Source: Actinomycetota bacterium
GTDB taxonomy: Bacteria; Actinomycetota; Acidimicrobiia; Acidimicrobiales; Ilumatobacteraceae
Length of the DNA: 36,107 bases
Assembly: GCA_963169665.1 (NCBI GenBank)
Contig: CAUJET010000040.1
Location: forward strand, 1-36,107
Reading direction: 5' to 3'
Below the pieces are notes generated by a model. The model had not been told where the DNA came from. It worked only from the letters and a program-made list of their open reading frames with translations, and searched no databases. This document shows, piece by piece, positions 15,819 to 23,991 of this stretch; position 1 is the first letter of the stretch; every line of letters starts with the position of its first letter. The position numbers were made by a program, and so were the translations under genes.

Positions 15819-18342
15819 CCTCGAACCAGCCGGTCACGTCGACGATGAGATCGGTCGCCACCATCGAGTAGTAGCGCAGGCGCCCGTCGGCTGCGGCCCG
15901 GGTGACCGCCGACGCCGCACGCACTTGAGCCGGACCGCTTGCGTTGGCGGTACTCGCACCTGGGACGGCACCCTCGTCGAACGCCGTCACGAAGCCGGCG
16001 CCGAGGTTGTTCACGATGGTGACGTTGTGCGTGAGGCCGATGGCACCTGCCGGCACCACCACGGGATCGAGGTCTCGAGTCTCGGGACCGCCGAACGGAT
16101 CGAAGCCGAACGGCGTTCGGGTGTCGACCTCGCGGTACGGGTTGCTCAGCGTGTGGAACCGACCCACGGTGCTGGCCGGCGCCGAGGCGTCGGTGAAGTA
16201 GCCCGTGACGTCGACGACCACATCGTCGATGGCGAGCAGGTGCAGGTCGATCGACCCGTCGTCACCGAGCGGTACCACGACCAGATTGGGTCGGATGTCG
16301 CCGCGGCCGTTGGTGTTCACGTTCGAGATCGGTGGCTGCGGTGCGCCACCCGGCGCGACGCTCGCCCATCCGCCGCCCGCCGTTGCCGACGACACCGCCG
16401 TGACGGTCAGCGCCACCGCCGACATACCTGATGTCGGCGTGCCGCTGCGACCCGCGACGGGCGCGTTCACGACCCGCATCGGCGCATCGATGCGCTCTGC
16501 GTACTCGTTGTCCGCATCAGCCGGCTCGCGTGTGTCCATCAGGCGGTCGGGTGCGAGCGGGACGAACCTCCCGGCCGTCACTGCGGTCGGTGCGTCGACG
16601 AACACTCCGAGCAGGTCGACGACCACGTGGGCCGACACGTTGGTGAGCAGCTGGATGCGACCCGCTGCATCGACCGGTACGACCGCGGCGTTGGCCACGG
16701 CCTCGCCGCCGAACGCATTCACGTTCGAGGTGAACGGCTGGGCGGCACCTGCCGCCCAAGCGGTGAGGAACCCGTCCGACTCGGGTGCCACGTACGCGAG
16801 GTTCACCAACACCGCGCGGGTCACGGTGCCATCGACCCCTGTCGACACGGTGCGCGCGACGTTGCCCAGGATCGGCGCTGACCCGTCCGCCGCGCGGCGG
16901 GAGTCGAACACACGGGCCGCGGTGGCCGACGGTTGGTAGCGCAGTGGTGCCGAGGCCGTCGGAATCGGTTGGGTCGGGAACACGATCTTGCGCACCTGGC
17001 CGGTACCCGTGAGGACGTAGTACAGCGCCAGACCGCTCTGCTCCGGCACGAAGTCCATGTCGGACATGGTCGGCGCGGTGTGGAACGGCACGGCGTCGTT
17101 CACGGTGCCGGCGGCAGTGCGCACCCACATCCGGCCGCTCCCGCCGTCGCCGAACACGTAGGCGCCGTCGAACTGGCGCGGCCAGATCCCGTTCGGGACG
17201 AACGCGCCGCCGGTGATGTAGGAGCCCTGGCTGCGGGGGTAGTCGGTGATCGGATCGATCATGCCGGCGCCCGGTGCAGCGCACGGCGGGTTCTGGCCCT
17301 GGGGGCACGCCCCCTCGCGGGTCGGCCAGCCGTAGTTCCCACCGGCGACCAGCTCGTCCACCTCTTCGCGCGTGCCCTGGCCGACGTCGTTGACGAACGC
17401 GCGCACGCCGGCGGCGTTCGGATCGAACGCGAACCGCCACGGGTTGCGGAACCCCGACGCGTAGATCTCCTGGCACGTCGTCGTCGGTGTGGAGGGCGTG
17501 TTGCCGCGCACCCGGCAGCTGGTCGTGCCGGCGCCGGTGTAGGGGTTGCCAGGCGCCGGACCACCGGTGGCCGGATCCACGCGGAGGATCTTGCCGTTGA
17601 GCAGGGACAGGTCCTGGGCGGCGTCGTTGGCGCCGGCGCTGCCGGAATCGCCGCGCGGGTCGCGGCCGGCGTCGCCGACACTGATCCAGAGCATCCCGTC
17701 CTTGCCGATCTCGAGGTCGCCGCCGTTGTGGTTCCCCGCCACCGAGCTGATGCCGTCGACGAGCACGAGTTCGCTCGAGGGATCGATGACGTCGCCGACC
17801 ATGGTGAACCGACTGACCCGATTGACGCAGCCACCCGGTGCACCTGGCGCCGTGCGGGTGGCGTAGAGGTAGACGTGACCGGTCGCGGCGAGGTCGGTCG
17901 CGGCGGCGATCCCGAGCAGGCCTCGCTCGCTCTCGCTGCACACGCCGGTCATGGTCAGCGCCGGCGTGGGCAGCACGGTGCCGTCGCGCACCAGGTGCAC
18001 GGTGCCCCTCTTGCCCAGCACGGCGACGACCCCCGTGGGCAGGCGTCGGATCGCGACGGGAACCGGCACCGATCCGACGAGTGTGTCGCTGTAGCCGAAC
18101 GGCAGGGCGGCCGCGGGCGAGGCGGGTGCCACGGCGCCCACGAACGCGCCCATCAGCGCGACGAGCGCCACGGCGGCGCGGCCGAACCGGCCGGGACCTC
18201 GAGCGTCGACGTCTCGATGGATGATGCGAGGACGGTCGCCGTGACGACGGGTGGCGGGACGACGGGTGGCGGGACGACACCGAACGAGGGGGTCCACTGC
18301 GTGCTCCTGGGTCGCCCTGTCCGGGGCTGCGTCGGCCGCCAC
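15808..18342 (-). CDS. Secreted glucose/sorbosone dehydrogenase-type protein with three C-terminal repeat modules
   Basis: Up to 844 residues. A hydrophobic export signal near residues 55-80 (AAVALVALMGAFVGAV, ending SPAAALP) is followed by a six-bladed propeller of the PQQ-dependent sugar dehydrogenase family (about 80-465). It has GVCSESERGLLGIA, AGNHNGGDLEIGKDGMLWIS with the catalytic His, ASGFRNPWRFAFDP, and GGNYGWPTREG. Three modules of about 120-135 residues follow at 467-589, 590-725 and 726-844. Each opens with R-[VLE]-[FMV]-D-[ST]-R and ends in VVVDLLGVF/VVVDVTGYF/LIVDVTGWF. The modules recur in secreted actinobacterial proteins with unknown function. The start is uncertain: ATG 18342 leaves an unusually long, Arg-rich N-region; an in-frame GTG 16 codons later is an alternative. 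Confidence 0.87.
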   Translation of the reverse strand: MAADAAPDRATQEHAVDPLVRCRPATRRPATRRHGDRPRIIHRDVDARGPGRFGRAAVALVALMGAFVGAVAPASPAAALPFGYSDTLVGSVPVPVAIRRLPTGVVAVLGKRGTVHLVRDGTVLPTPALTMTGVCSESERGLLGIAAATDLAATGHVYLYATRTAPGAPGGCVNRVSRFTMVGDVIDPSSELVLVDGISSVAGNHNGGDLEIGKDGMLWISVGDAGRDPRGDSGSAGANDAAQDLSLLNGKILRVDPATGGPAPGNPYTGAGTTSCRVRGNTPSTPTTTCQEIYASGFRNPWRFAFDPNAAGVRAFVNDVGQGTREEVDELVAGGNYGWPTREGACPQGQNPPCAAPGAGMIDPITDYPRSQGSYITGGAFVPNGIWPRQFDGAYVFGDGGSGRMWVRTAAGTVNDAVPFHTAPTMSDMDFVPEQSGLALYYVLTGTGQVRKIVFPTQPIPTASAPLRYQPSATAARVFDSRRAADGSAPILGNVARTVSTGVDGTVTRAVLVNLAYVAPESDGFLTAWAAGAAQPFTSNVNAFGGEAVANAAVVPVDAAGRIQLLTNVSAHVVVDLLGVFVDAPTAVTAGRFVPLAPDRLMDTREPADADNEYAERIDAPMRVVNAPVAGRSGTPTSGMSAVALTVTAVSSATAGGGWASVAPGGAPQPPISNVNTNGRGDIRPNLVVVPLGDDGSIDLHLLAIDDVVVDVTGYFTDASAPASTVGRFHTLSNPYREVDTRTPFGFDPFGGPETRDLDPVVVPAGAIGLTHNVTIVNNLGAGFVTAFDEGAVPGASTANASGPAQVRAASAVTRAAADGRLRYYSMVATDLIVDVTGWFEGPG

Positions 18343-18404
18343 GCCGTCGGTGACCGTATCACCACCGAGCGCGGCCGTGTCGAGCTGCGTCGCGGCGTGG
18401 GGCG

Positions 18405-19439
18405 TCAGCAGACCGGGTCGCCCGGCAGCACGCCCGCCACCGCGAGCCGGTAGATCACGTCGTCCTGACGGAAGTGGGTGAGCTGATCGGCGTCGGTGAA
18501 CACCGTGCCCACCGCGTCGGCGCTCACCCGAACGCAGTCGCTCGCCGTCGCGAGGTCGAGGCCGATCGACGCCGGCCAGTCGACGATGGTCGGGGCCGGG
18601 TCCATGCCGGCGAGGTCGGCCTCCATCACCGGCGTCGCCCGCAGTCGGTACTCGGTCGGCTCGAACAGCGTCTCCTCCCCGAGTGCCGAACCGACGGTCG
18701 CGGCGAGGCCACCCAGCGCCTGCACGTAGTCGAGCAGCGCCTGGCGAGCCGGCGTCATCTCCTCGGTCGGCGCGCCCTGGTCGTCGACGCCGAAGCCGAG
18801 GGCGTAGGCGCGGTGCTCGAAGGTGCCGGCGCCGACGGTGAATCGGACCACCGTGTCGGGCGCGTCGGCCACCATCATCTCGGCGCTGTAGTCCGGCGGC
18901 GGGGCGAGCAGCCCGGCGTTCAGCGCGAGGGCGAGCAGGCGTTGGATGCCTGCCTCGGAGATGGTCCGCACCCCCATGGGCAGCAGCAGCGGGCCCGGGT
19001 AGATCGCGGGCACCGCGCCGGGCACGAACGCGCGACCGTCACCGGACACCACGAGCGACGGCACGTTGACGAACAGGGTCTCCGGGGCGACGAAGCCGCC
19101 CTCGGCGCCGTACCGGATGATCGCGTCGTCGGCCCCGGTCGGGTGTGCGATGGCGCCCTCGGCGGGGACGGAGGTGTCGGGCGTCGAACCGGGCGTCGAT
19201 CCGGGCGTCGAACCGGGCGTCGATCCGGGCGTCGTGGTGGGCGCGCCGTCGGTGCCGGCCGGTTCCACGTTCGGATCGCCGCACGCGGCGAGGACCGAGG
19301 CCGCTGCGGCGACGGCCGGGGCGGCGACGAGTCCGGCCAGCACTTGTCGACGGGTGAGTCCGCCCAGCACGTGACGGGTGGCCAGTGGGTGGGCGGCGAG
19401 TGGGTGCGAGTCGAGGGGGTGGGAGGTGTTCACGCTCAT
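18405..19439 (-). CDS. Tat-exported lipoprotein of unknown function
   Basis: A 344-residue protein whose family I do not name. A twin-arginine signal (LTRRQVLAGLVAAPAVAAAA) and lipobox LAAC lie within the first 55 residues. A linker with four TPGS repeats (12-bp DNA repeats at 19179-19226) leads to a globular domain containing IIRYGAEGGFVAPETLFVN, SGDGRAFVPGAVPAIYPGP and FRQDDVIYRLAVAGVLPGDP. Similar GGFV...GDGR lipoproteins occur in actinobacteria without assigned function. ATG 19439 is preferred because the signal peptide then has a normal length; an ATG at 19487 is also in frame. The upstream neighbour is TetR, downstream the secreted dehydrogenase, all on the minus strand. No clear RBS is seen. 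Confidence 0.82.
   Translation of the reverse strand: MSVNTSHPLDSHPLAAHPLATRHVLGGLTRRQVLAGLVAAPAVAAAASVLAACGDPNVEPAGTDGAPTTTPGSTPGSTPGSTPGSTPDTSVPAEGAIAHPTGADDAIIRYGAEGGFVAPETLFVNVPSLVVSGDGRAFVPGAVPAIYPGPLLLPMGVRTISEAGIQRLLALALNAGLLAPPPDYSAEMMVADAPDTVVRFTVGAGTFEHRAYALGFGVDDQGAPTEEMTPARQALLDYVQALGGLAATVGSALGEETLFEPTEYRLRATPVMEADLAGMDPAPTIVDWPASIGLDLATASDCVRVSADAVGTVFTDADQLTHFRQDDVIYRLAVAGVLPGDPVC
19179..19226. repeat. Four 12-bp tandem repeats inside the lipoprotein linker
   Basis: GGGCGTCGAACC and GGGCGTCGATCC alternate as four in-frame units (19179-19190, 19191-19202, 19203-19214, 19215-19226), with a partial fifth. They encode the Thr-Pro-Gly-Ser repeats after the lipobox. The strict alternation means the true unit is 24 bp. 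Copy number should vary between strains by slippage without breaking the frame. Confidence 0.9.
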
Positions 19440-19506
19440 GCGTACTTCGACGTCGGCGCCCGGGCCGGTGGTTCCCACGATCGACACGCACGTGTCGCGC
19501 GTGTCG

Positions 19507-20202
19507 TCAGGCCGGGTCGACCTCGTGAAACACCTGTCCGGCGAGGAGTTGCGCGAACTCCGCGAACATCGCGTCGACGTCGCCGATCACGTTGCGGAAC
19601 TGGCCGTTCAGGATGAAGCCGATCGCGCCGAACAGCGCCGTCCACGCCTGCATCCCGGCGAGCATCAACTCGTCGTCGCCTCCCGTGCCGGTGAGCTCGC
19701 GCAGCCTCCGGAAGTCGACGCTCACGGTGGGCGGCACGGTGGGGCGCACCGCCGGGACGGCACCCTGGCGTGCCGCCTCGTCGAGGATGCCGAGCAGCAC
19801 GATCGTGAACCTGGTGGCCGGTGCGATGGTGTCCTGCGGCGCCGCGTACCCGGGCACCGGGGTACCGAACAGCAGCAGGTACTGGCTCGGTTGCTCGCAG
19901 GCCCATCGGTACGCGGCGTTGGCGACGGCGAGGAAGCGTGCCCGGACCTCGTGGGGGTCGACGGCGGCATCGGCCGCCTCGCCCACCTCGCCGAGCGCGT
20001 TGTAGGCGTCGACGATCAGCGCGGTGAGCAGGTCGTCGCGGCTCGCGAAGTAGCGGTAGATCGCCGAACTCACCATGCCGAGCTCGCGGGCGATGGCGCG
20101 CAGGTTGAGATTCGCCGGCCCTTCCTCGGCCATCTGGCGTCGGGCGATGGCCTTGATCTCGGCCGTCAACTCGGCCCGGACTCTCGCGCGCACCCCGGTC
20201 AT
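19507..20202 (-). CDS. TetR-family transcriptional regulator
   Basis: A 231-residue repressor. The N-terminal HTH is classical: AIARRQMAEEGPANLNLRAI, then ARELGMVSSAIYRYFASRDD and LLTALIVDAYNALGE. The larger C-terminal helical domain holds the ligand pocket (YRWACEQPSQYLLLFGTPVP, GMQAWTALFGAIGFILNGQF), like the TetR_C_13/WHG branch. The start is ATG 20202, 8 nt after TACACT (minus strand, 20211-20216), so probably leaderless. It is divergent from a Rossmann-fold oxidoreductase gene, and the 125-bp gap holds two matching palindromes. Autorepression and control of the divergent gene are the likely arrangement. The ligand is unknown. Confidence 0.93.
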   Translation of the reverse strand: MTGVRARVRAELTAEIKAIARRQMAEEGPANLNLRAIARELGMVSSAIYRYFASRDDLLTALIVDAYNALGEVGEAADAAVDPHEVRARFLAVANAAYRWACEQPSQYLLLFGTPVPGYAAPQDTIAPATRFTIVLLGILDEAARQGAVPAVRPTVPPTVSVDFRRLRELTGTGGDDELMLAGMQAWTALFGAIGFILNGQFRNVIGDVDAMFAEFAQLLAGQVFHEVDPA

Positions 20203-20236
20203 GTCGGCCGAGTGTAGCGAACGTCACCCTGAAACG

Positions 20237-20299
20237 AGAGCACTGCTCTTGCATTCCTCGTCGATGTCGCTAATGTGAGCATCGCTCTCGACAGAGAGC
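20237..20299 (+). promoter_or_regulatory. Paired TetR-type operators flanking a promoter
   Basis: Operator 1 is the perfect 13-bp palindrome AGAGCACTGCTCT (20237-20249). Operator 2, TGAGCATCGCTCT (20276-20288), matches it at 10 of 13 positions, with centres 39 bp apart. Between and overlapping them is TTGCAT (20249-20254), a 16-nt spacer, and TAATGT (20271-20276), a good promoter for the gene starting at 20328. A third hairpin-forming repeat GCTCTC-GACA-GAGAGC (20284-20299) lies in the leader. AAGGAC sits 7 nt before the ATG. The tetR -10 (20211-20216) is also within reach of operator 1. Confidence 0.75.
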
Positions 20300-20327
20300 T
20301 TGGATCTCGAACCCGAAGGACTCCCTC

Positions 20328-21269
20328 ATGGCACATCACCTCGTCGTCGGCGCCGGCCCGGTCGGCCGCGCCACCGCCCGCCTCCTCGCCGAGCAGGGCC
20401 ACACCGTCAGCGTGCTCACCCGCAGCGGCACGGGCCCCGCACATCCCGCGATCACGCTCGAGCGCGGCGACGCCGCCGACGCTGCGGCACTCACCCGTCT
20501 CGCGCGACAGCACCAGGCGGCGACGATCTACAACTGCGTCAACCCGCCGTACCACCAGTGGGACACCGCGTGGCCGCCCCTCCACCGATCGTTCATGGAG
20601 GCCGCGTCGGTCTCGGGTGCCGTGCTCGTGATGATGGACAACCTGTACGCATTCGGACCCGACGCGCCGATGCCGCTCCACGAGGCCGACCCGATGCTCG
20701 CCCAGGGCAAGAAGGGCGCCGTCCGCCGCACCATGGCCACCGACATCCTCGAGGCCCACGCCGCTGGTCGACTGCGCGGCACCCTCGCCCGGGCGTCGGA
20801 CTTCATCGGCCCCGAGGTGACCGACTCCGCCATGGGTGACCGGGTGGTCCCGAAGGTGCTCGCCGGCAAGAAGGTGTCCGTGCTCGGGTCGCTCGACGCG
20901 CCGCACCACTTCAGCTACATGCCCGACGTCGCGCGCACACTCGTCACGATCGGCACCGACGAGCGGGCCTGGGGACGGGCGTGGCACGTCCCCAACGCGC
21001 CGGCCGTGTCGCAGCGCCAGACCGTGCAGGCGCTCGCGGCAGCGGCGGGCACGTCCGTCGGGGTCGGCTCGGTGCCGTGGATCGCCGTGCGCACGCTCGG
21101 CCTGTTCGTGGCCATGATGCGCGAACTGCAGGAGACCCGGTACCAGTTCGACCACCCGTGGATCGCCGACTCGACGCTCACCGAGCAGACCTTCGGGCTG
21201 TCCGCGACCCCGCTCGCAGAGCAGGCCGCTGCCACCGTCGCGTGGTTCCGCGACCGTCCGGCGACCTGA
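20328..21269 (+). CDS. NAD(P)-dependent epimerase/dehydratase-like Rossmann protein
   Basis: A 313-residue soluble protein of the atypical short-chain dehydrogenase/epimerase family. The nucleotide-binding motif VVGAGPVGRATARLLAEQG is at residues 5-23. ITLERGDAADAAALTRL follows and NCVNPPYHQWDTAWPP replaces the usual substrate loop. VMMDNLYAFGPDAPMPLHE and the C-terminal HFSYMPDVARTLVTIG are typical of NmrA/epimerase relatives. The canonical YxxxK dyad is not evident, so catalysis is uncertain. It has an RBS (AAGGAC) and a promoter with two TetR operators, so it is the probable target of the divergent regulator and an inducible detoxification or metabolite-modifying enzyme. The substrate is unknown. 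Confidence 0.86.
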   Translation: MAHHLVVGAGPVGRATARLLAEQGHTVSVLTRSGTGPAHPAITLERGDAADAAALTRLARQHQAATIYNCVNPPYHQWDTAWPPLHRSFMEAASVSGAVLVMMDNLYAFGPDAPMPLHEADPMLAQGKKGAVRRTMATDILEAHAAGRLRGTLARASDFIGPEVTDSAMGDRVVPKVLAGKKVSVLGSLDAPHHFSYMPDVARTLVTIGTDERAWGRAWHVPNAPAVSQRQTVQALAAAAGTSVGVGSVPWIAVRTLGLFVAMMRELQETRYQFDHPWIADSTLTEQTFGLSATPLAEQAAATVAWFRDRPAT

Positions 21270-21307
21270 TCCGAGAACGGCTCGGGGGCGGACAGCACCC
21301 GGACGGC

Positions 21308-21345
21308 TTCACACAGCGTTCACAGACGGGCAACGGACGGGCAAC
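21308..21345 (+). promoter_or_regulatory. Four 11-nt-phased half-sites upstream of glnII (GlnR box, possibly also PhoP box)
   Basis: TTCAC (21308-21312), TTCAC (21319-21323), GCAAC (21330-21334) and GCAAC (21341-21345) are spaced exactly 11 nt apart, with the surrounding bases partly repeated as well. GlnR sites in actinobacteria follow GTnAC-n6-GAAAC-n6 in the same phase, with AC the most conserved. PhoP boxes are 11-nt GTTCACC-like repeats, which the first two units also resemble. The sites lie 70-107 bp before the glnII start, and a GlnR-like regulator is encoded 2.5 kb downstream. In Streptomyces both regulators act on glnII. Binding here is inferred. Confidence 0.65.
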
Positions 21346-21414
21346 GGACCGCTGCGAGAGTGCCGCCGCCCCTACGTGTGTGCTGAAAACGCCCGAACCA
21401 ACAAAGGAACGCCC

Positions 21415-22416
21415 GTGGCCTACCAAGCTGAATACATCTGGATCGACGGCACGGAGCCGACGCCGTTGCTCCGCTCGAAGACCAAGATCCTCGCCGATGG
21501 CAAGACCCCGCCCATCTGGGGCTTCGACGGTTCGTCGACCAACCAGGCCGCCGGCGAGTCGAGCGACTGCATGCTCAAGCCCGTGTTCACCTGCCCCGAC
21601 CCGATCCGTGGTGGCAGCAACGTGCTCGTGCTGTGCGAGGTGTACAACGCCACCGACGGCAAGCCGCACCCCACCAACACCCGCGCCGCCGCCGAGAAGG
21701 TCGCGAAGAAGTACGCCAAGCACGAGATGATCTACGGCATCGAGCAGGAGTACACCTTCCTCAAGCCGGACGGCACCCCCCTCGGCTTCCCGAACGGCGG
21801 CTTCCCCGCCCCGCAGGGCCCCTACTACTGCGGCGTCGGCACCGGCCGCGTCATCGGCCGCGAGATCATCGAGGAGCACACCCAGGCGTGCATCGATGCC
21901 GGCCTCATGATCGAGGGCACCAACGCCGAGGTCATGCCCGGACAGTGGGAGTTCCAGATCGGCGCCGCCGACGCGCTCACCGTGAGCGACCACATGTACG
22001 TGGCCCGCTGGCTGCTCCACCGCATCGCCGAGGACTACGACGTGGTCGTCTCGTTCGCCGCCAAGCCCATGAAGGGCGACTGGAACGGCGCCGGTGCGCA
22101 CACCAACTTCTCGACCGCTGCGATGCGCGAGAGCTACGCCGCCATCGAGGCCGCCTGCAAGGCGATCGGCAAGCGCGTCGATGCCCACATCAAGGGCTAC
22201 GGCCACGACATCGAGAGCCGCCTCACCGGCGCACACGAGACCGCCCCGTACAACAAGTTCAGCTACGGCGTGTCCAACCGCGGCGCGAGCATCCGGATCC
22301 CGTGGCAGGTCGCCAAGGACGGCAAGGGCTACGCCGAGGACCGTCGCCCGAACGCCAACTGCGATCCCTACACGGTGACCCGCCTCATCCTCGAGAGCGT
22401 CTGCGGCGCCGCCTGA
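21415..22416 (+). CDS. glnII: Glutamine synthetase type II (eukaryote-like, GlnII)
   Basis: Condenses glutamate and ammonia to glutamine with ATP. At 333 residues it has the short type II length. It carries AYQAEYIWIDGTEPTPLLRS, the GFDGSSTNQA loop, MIYGIEQEYTFL (metal-binding E residues), GPYYCGVG, NAEVMPGQWEFQIG, the ATP/metal segment GDWNGAGAHTNFST and NRGASIRIPWQV. The start is GTG 21415 with AAAGGAA about 7 nt upstream, one of the few strong RBSs in the window. Four phased regulator half-sites precede it and a perfect 13-bp terminator follows it, so it is a single-gene transcript. The type II enzyme is not adenylylated. It is likely induced under nitrogen limitation, as in Streptomyces. 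Confidence 0.97.
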   Translation: MAYQAEYIWIDGTEPTPLLRSKTKILADGKTPPIWGFDGSSTNQAAGESSDCMLKPVFTCPDPIRGGSNVLVLCEVYNATDGKPHPTNTRAAAEKVAKKYAKHEMIYGIEQEYTFLKPDGTPLGFPNGGFPAPQGPYYCGVGTGRVIGREIIEEHTQACIDAGLMIEGTNAEVMPGQWEFQIGAADALTVSDHMYVARWLLHRIAEDYDVVVSFAAKPMKGDWNGAGAHTNFSTAAMRESYAAIEAACKAIGKRVDAHIKGYGHDIESRLTGAHETAPYNKFSYGVSNRGASIRIPWQVAKDGKGYAEDRRPNANCDPYTVTRLILESVCGAA

Positions 22417-22483
22417 CCCACGGGTCACGGCATCGTCGTCGCCACCTCGCTTCGATCACTGGATTCAGGCGAACGAGCAGCCT

Positions 22484-22524
22484 CGACAGGGGACCGGCAC
22501 ACGTCGGTCCCCTGTCGTGCTTTT
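22484..22524 (+). terminator. Strong intrinsic terminator after glnII
   Basis: CGACAGGGGACCG (22484-22496) and CGGTCCCCTGTCG (22505-22517) form a perfect 13-bp stem with an 8-nt loop, followed by TGCTTTT. It lies 68 bp after the glnII stop and separates glnII from the glnA2-glnR unit. Confidence 0.93.
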
Positions 22525-22652
22525 CCCGGGCTGCTCGCGATCGGCGGCTGACCTGCTCGTGGCCGAAGCCGACACCCTCGGGGGATCTTCCCGCCGAGAA
22601 CTGCACCCGTTGACCGGATCCGGCCGGCAACGACAAGACTGGAGTGATGGGC

Positions 22653-23990
22653 GTGCTCGAACAACAACGTGACTATGTGTTGCGCACCGTGGAGGAACGT
22701 GGGGTGCGGTTGATCCGCCTCTGGTTCACCGACGTGCTCGGCAACCTCAAGAGTTTCGCGATCAGCCCCGCCGAGCTGGAGAACGCACTCGAGGACGGGA
22801 TGAGCTTCGACGGCTCGTCGATCGACGGCTTCAGCCGCATCCAGGAGAGCGACGTGCTCGCGATCCCCGATCCGAACACCTTCGAGGTGTTGCCCTGGGG
22901 CGACCCGAAGGCCACCGAGGCTCGCGTCTTCTGCGACATCCACCACCTCGACGGGAGCCCGTTCCACGGCGATCCCCGCCAGGTGCTGCGCCGCCAGCTC
23001 GATGCCGCGCATGCGATGGGCTACACGTTCTACGTCGCGCCCGACATCGAGTTCTTCTACTTCGCGACCCCCGAGCGCGGCCAGACGCCGGTGCCGCTCG
23101 ACGAGGGTGGCTTCTTCGACCTGACCACCACCGACGTCGCCGGCTCGTTGCGCAAGCAGACGATCCGCACGCTCGAGACGATGAGCATCCCGGTGGAGTA
23201 CAGCTTCCACGAGGACGCACCGAGCCAGCACGAGATCGACCTGCGCCACACCGACGCGCTCACGATGGCCGACAGCATCATGACCTTCCGGCTCGTGGTG
23301 AAGGAGGTGGCCGCCACCAACGGTGTGCACGCCACGTTCATGCCCAAGCCGCTCGAAGGCGTGCAGGGCAGCGGGATGCACGTCCACCTGTCGCTGTTCG
23401 AGGGCGACGAGAACGCCTTCTACGACGCCGACGACCCCAACAACCTGTCGCCGGTGGCGAAGAGCTTCATGGCCGGCCTGCTGCGCCATGCGGCCGAGAT
23501 CACGGCGATCACCAACCAGACCGTCAACAGCTACAAGCGTCTGGTGCCCGGCTTCGAGGCACCGGTGCACGTCAGCTGGGCTCGCAACAACCGCAGCGGC
23601 CTGATCCGGGTACCGATCCCCAAGCGCGGCAACCCCAGTGCCACCCGCATCGAGTACCGGTCGCCCGACCCGGCGTGCAACCCCTACCTGGCCTTCGCAG
23701 TGCTCCTGGCCGCCGGTCTTCGCGGCGTCCGCGAGGGCTACGAGCTGGCACCCGAGAGCGACGCCAACCTGTTCGAGATGAGCGACGCCGAGCTGAGCAA
23801 GCTCGGCATCGACCAGCTGCCGCAGTCGCTGAGCGACTCGCTGCGGGTGATGGAGGGCAGCGAGCTGGTGCAGGAGGCGCTCGGCGAACACATCTTCGAG
23901 TGGTTCCTGCGCAACAAGCGCAGCGAGTGGCGGGCCTACAAGACACACGTCAGCGCGTTCGAGATCGACCGCTACCTGAAGGCGCTCTGA
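22653..23990 (+). CDS. glnA2: Glutamine synthetase type I, GlnA2-like
   Basis: A 445-residue GSI-fold enzyme closest by reading to Mycobacterium/Streptomyces GlnA2. It shares QRDYVLRTVEERGVRLIRLW, DGSSIDGF, IEFFYFATPE, HEDAPSQHEIDLR, MPKPLEGVQGSGMHVHLSLF, NQTVNSYKRLVPGFEAPVHV and EYRSPDPACNPYLAFAVLL. The segment corresponding to the adenylylation loop (NLYDLPPEE in GlnA1) reads NLFEMSDAE, so the target Tyr is Phe and regulation by adenylylation is not expected. GTG 22653 is chosen because GGAG lies 8 nt upstream and the protein then begins like GlnA2; ATG 22647 and GTG 22644 are in frame. GlnA2-type enzymes may act on polyamine or glutamate derivatives. The glnR-like gene follows after 1 nt. 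Confidence 0.94.
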   Translation: MLEQQRDYVLRTVEERGVRLIRLWFTDVLGNLKSFAISPAELENALEDGMSFDGSSIDGFSRIQESDVLAIPDPNTFEVLPWGDPKATEARVFCDIHHLDGSPFHGDPRQVLRRQLDAAHAMGYTFYVAPDIEFFYFATPERGQTPVPLDEGGFFDLTTTDVAGSLRKQTIRTLETMSIPVEYSFHEDAPSQHEIDLRHTDALTMADSIMTFRLVVKEVAATNGVHATFMPKPLEGVQGSGMHVHLSLFEGDENAFYDADDPNNLSPVAKSFMAGLLRHAAEITAITNQTVNSYKRLVPGFEAPVHVSWARNNRSGLIRVPIPKRGNPSATRIEYRSPDPACNPYLAFAVLLAAGLRGVREGYELAPESDANLFEMSDAELSKLGIDQLPQSLSDSLRVMEGSELVQEALGEHIFEWFLRNKRSEWRAYKTHVSAFEIDRYLKAL

Positions 23991-23991
23991 C

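Noticed and set aside
22610..22640. TTGACC upstream of glnA2 as a strong promoter.
   Set aside because: No acceptable -10 at 16-18 nt; left unannotated.
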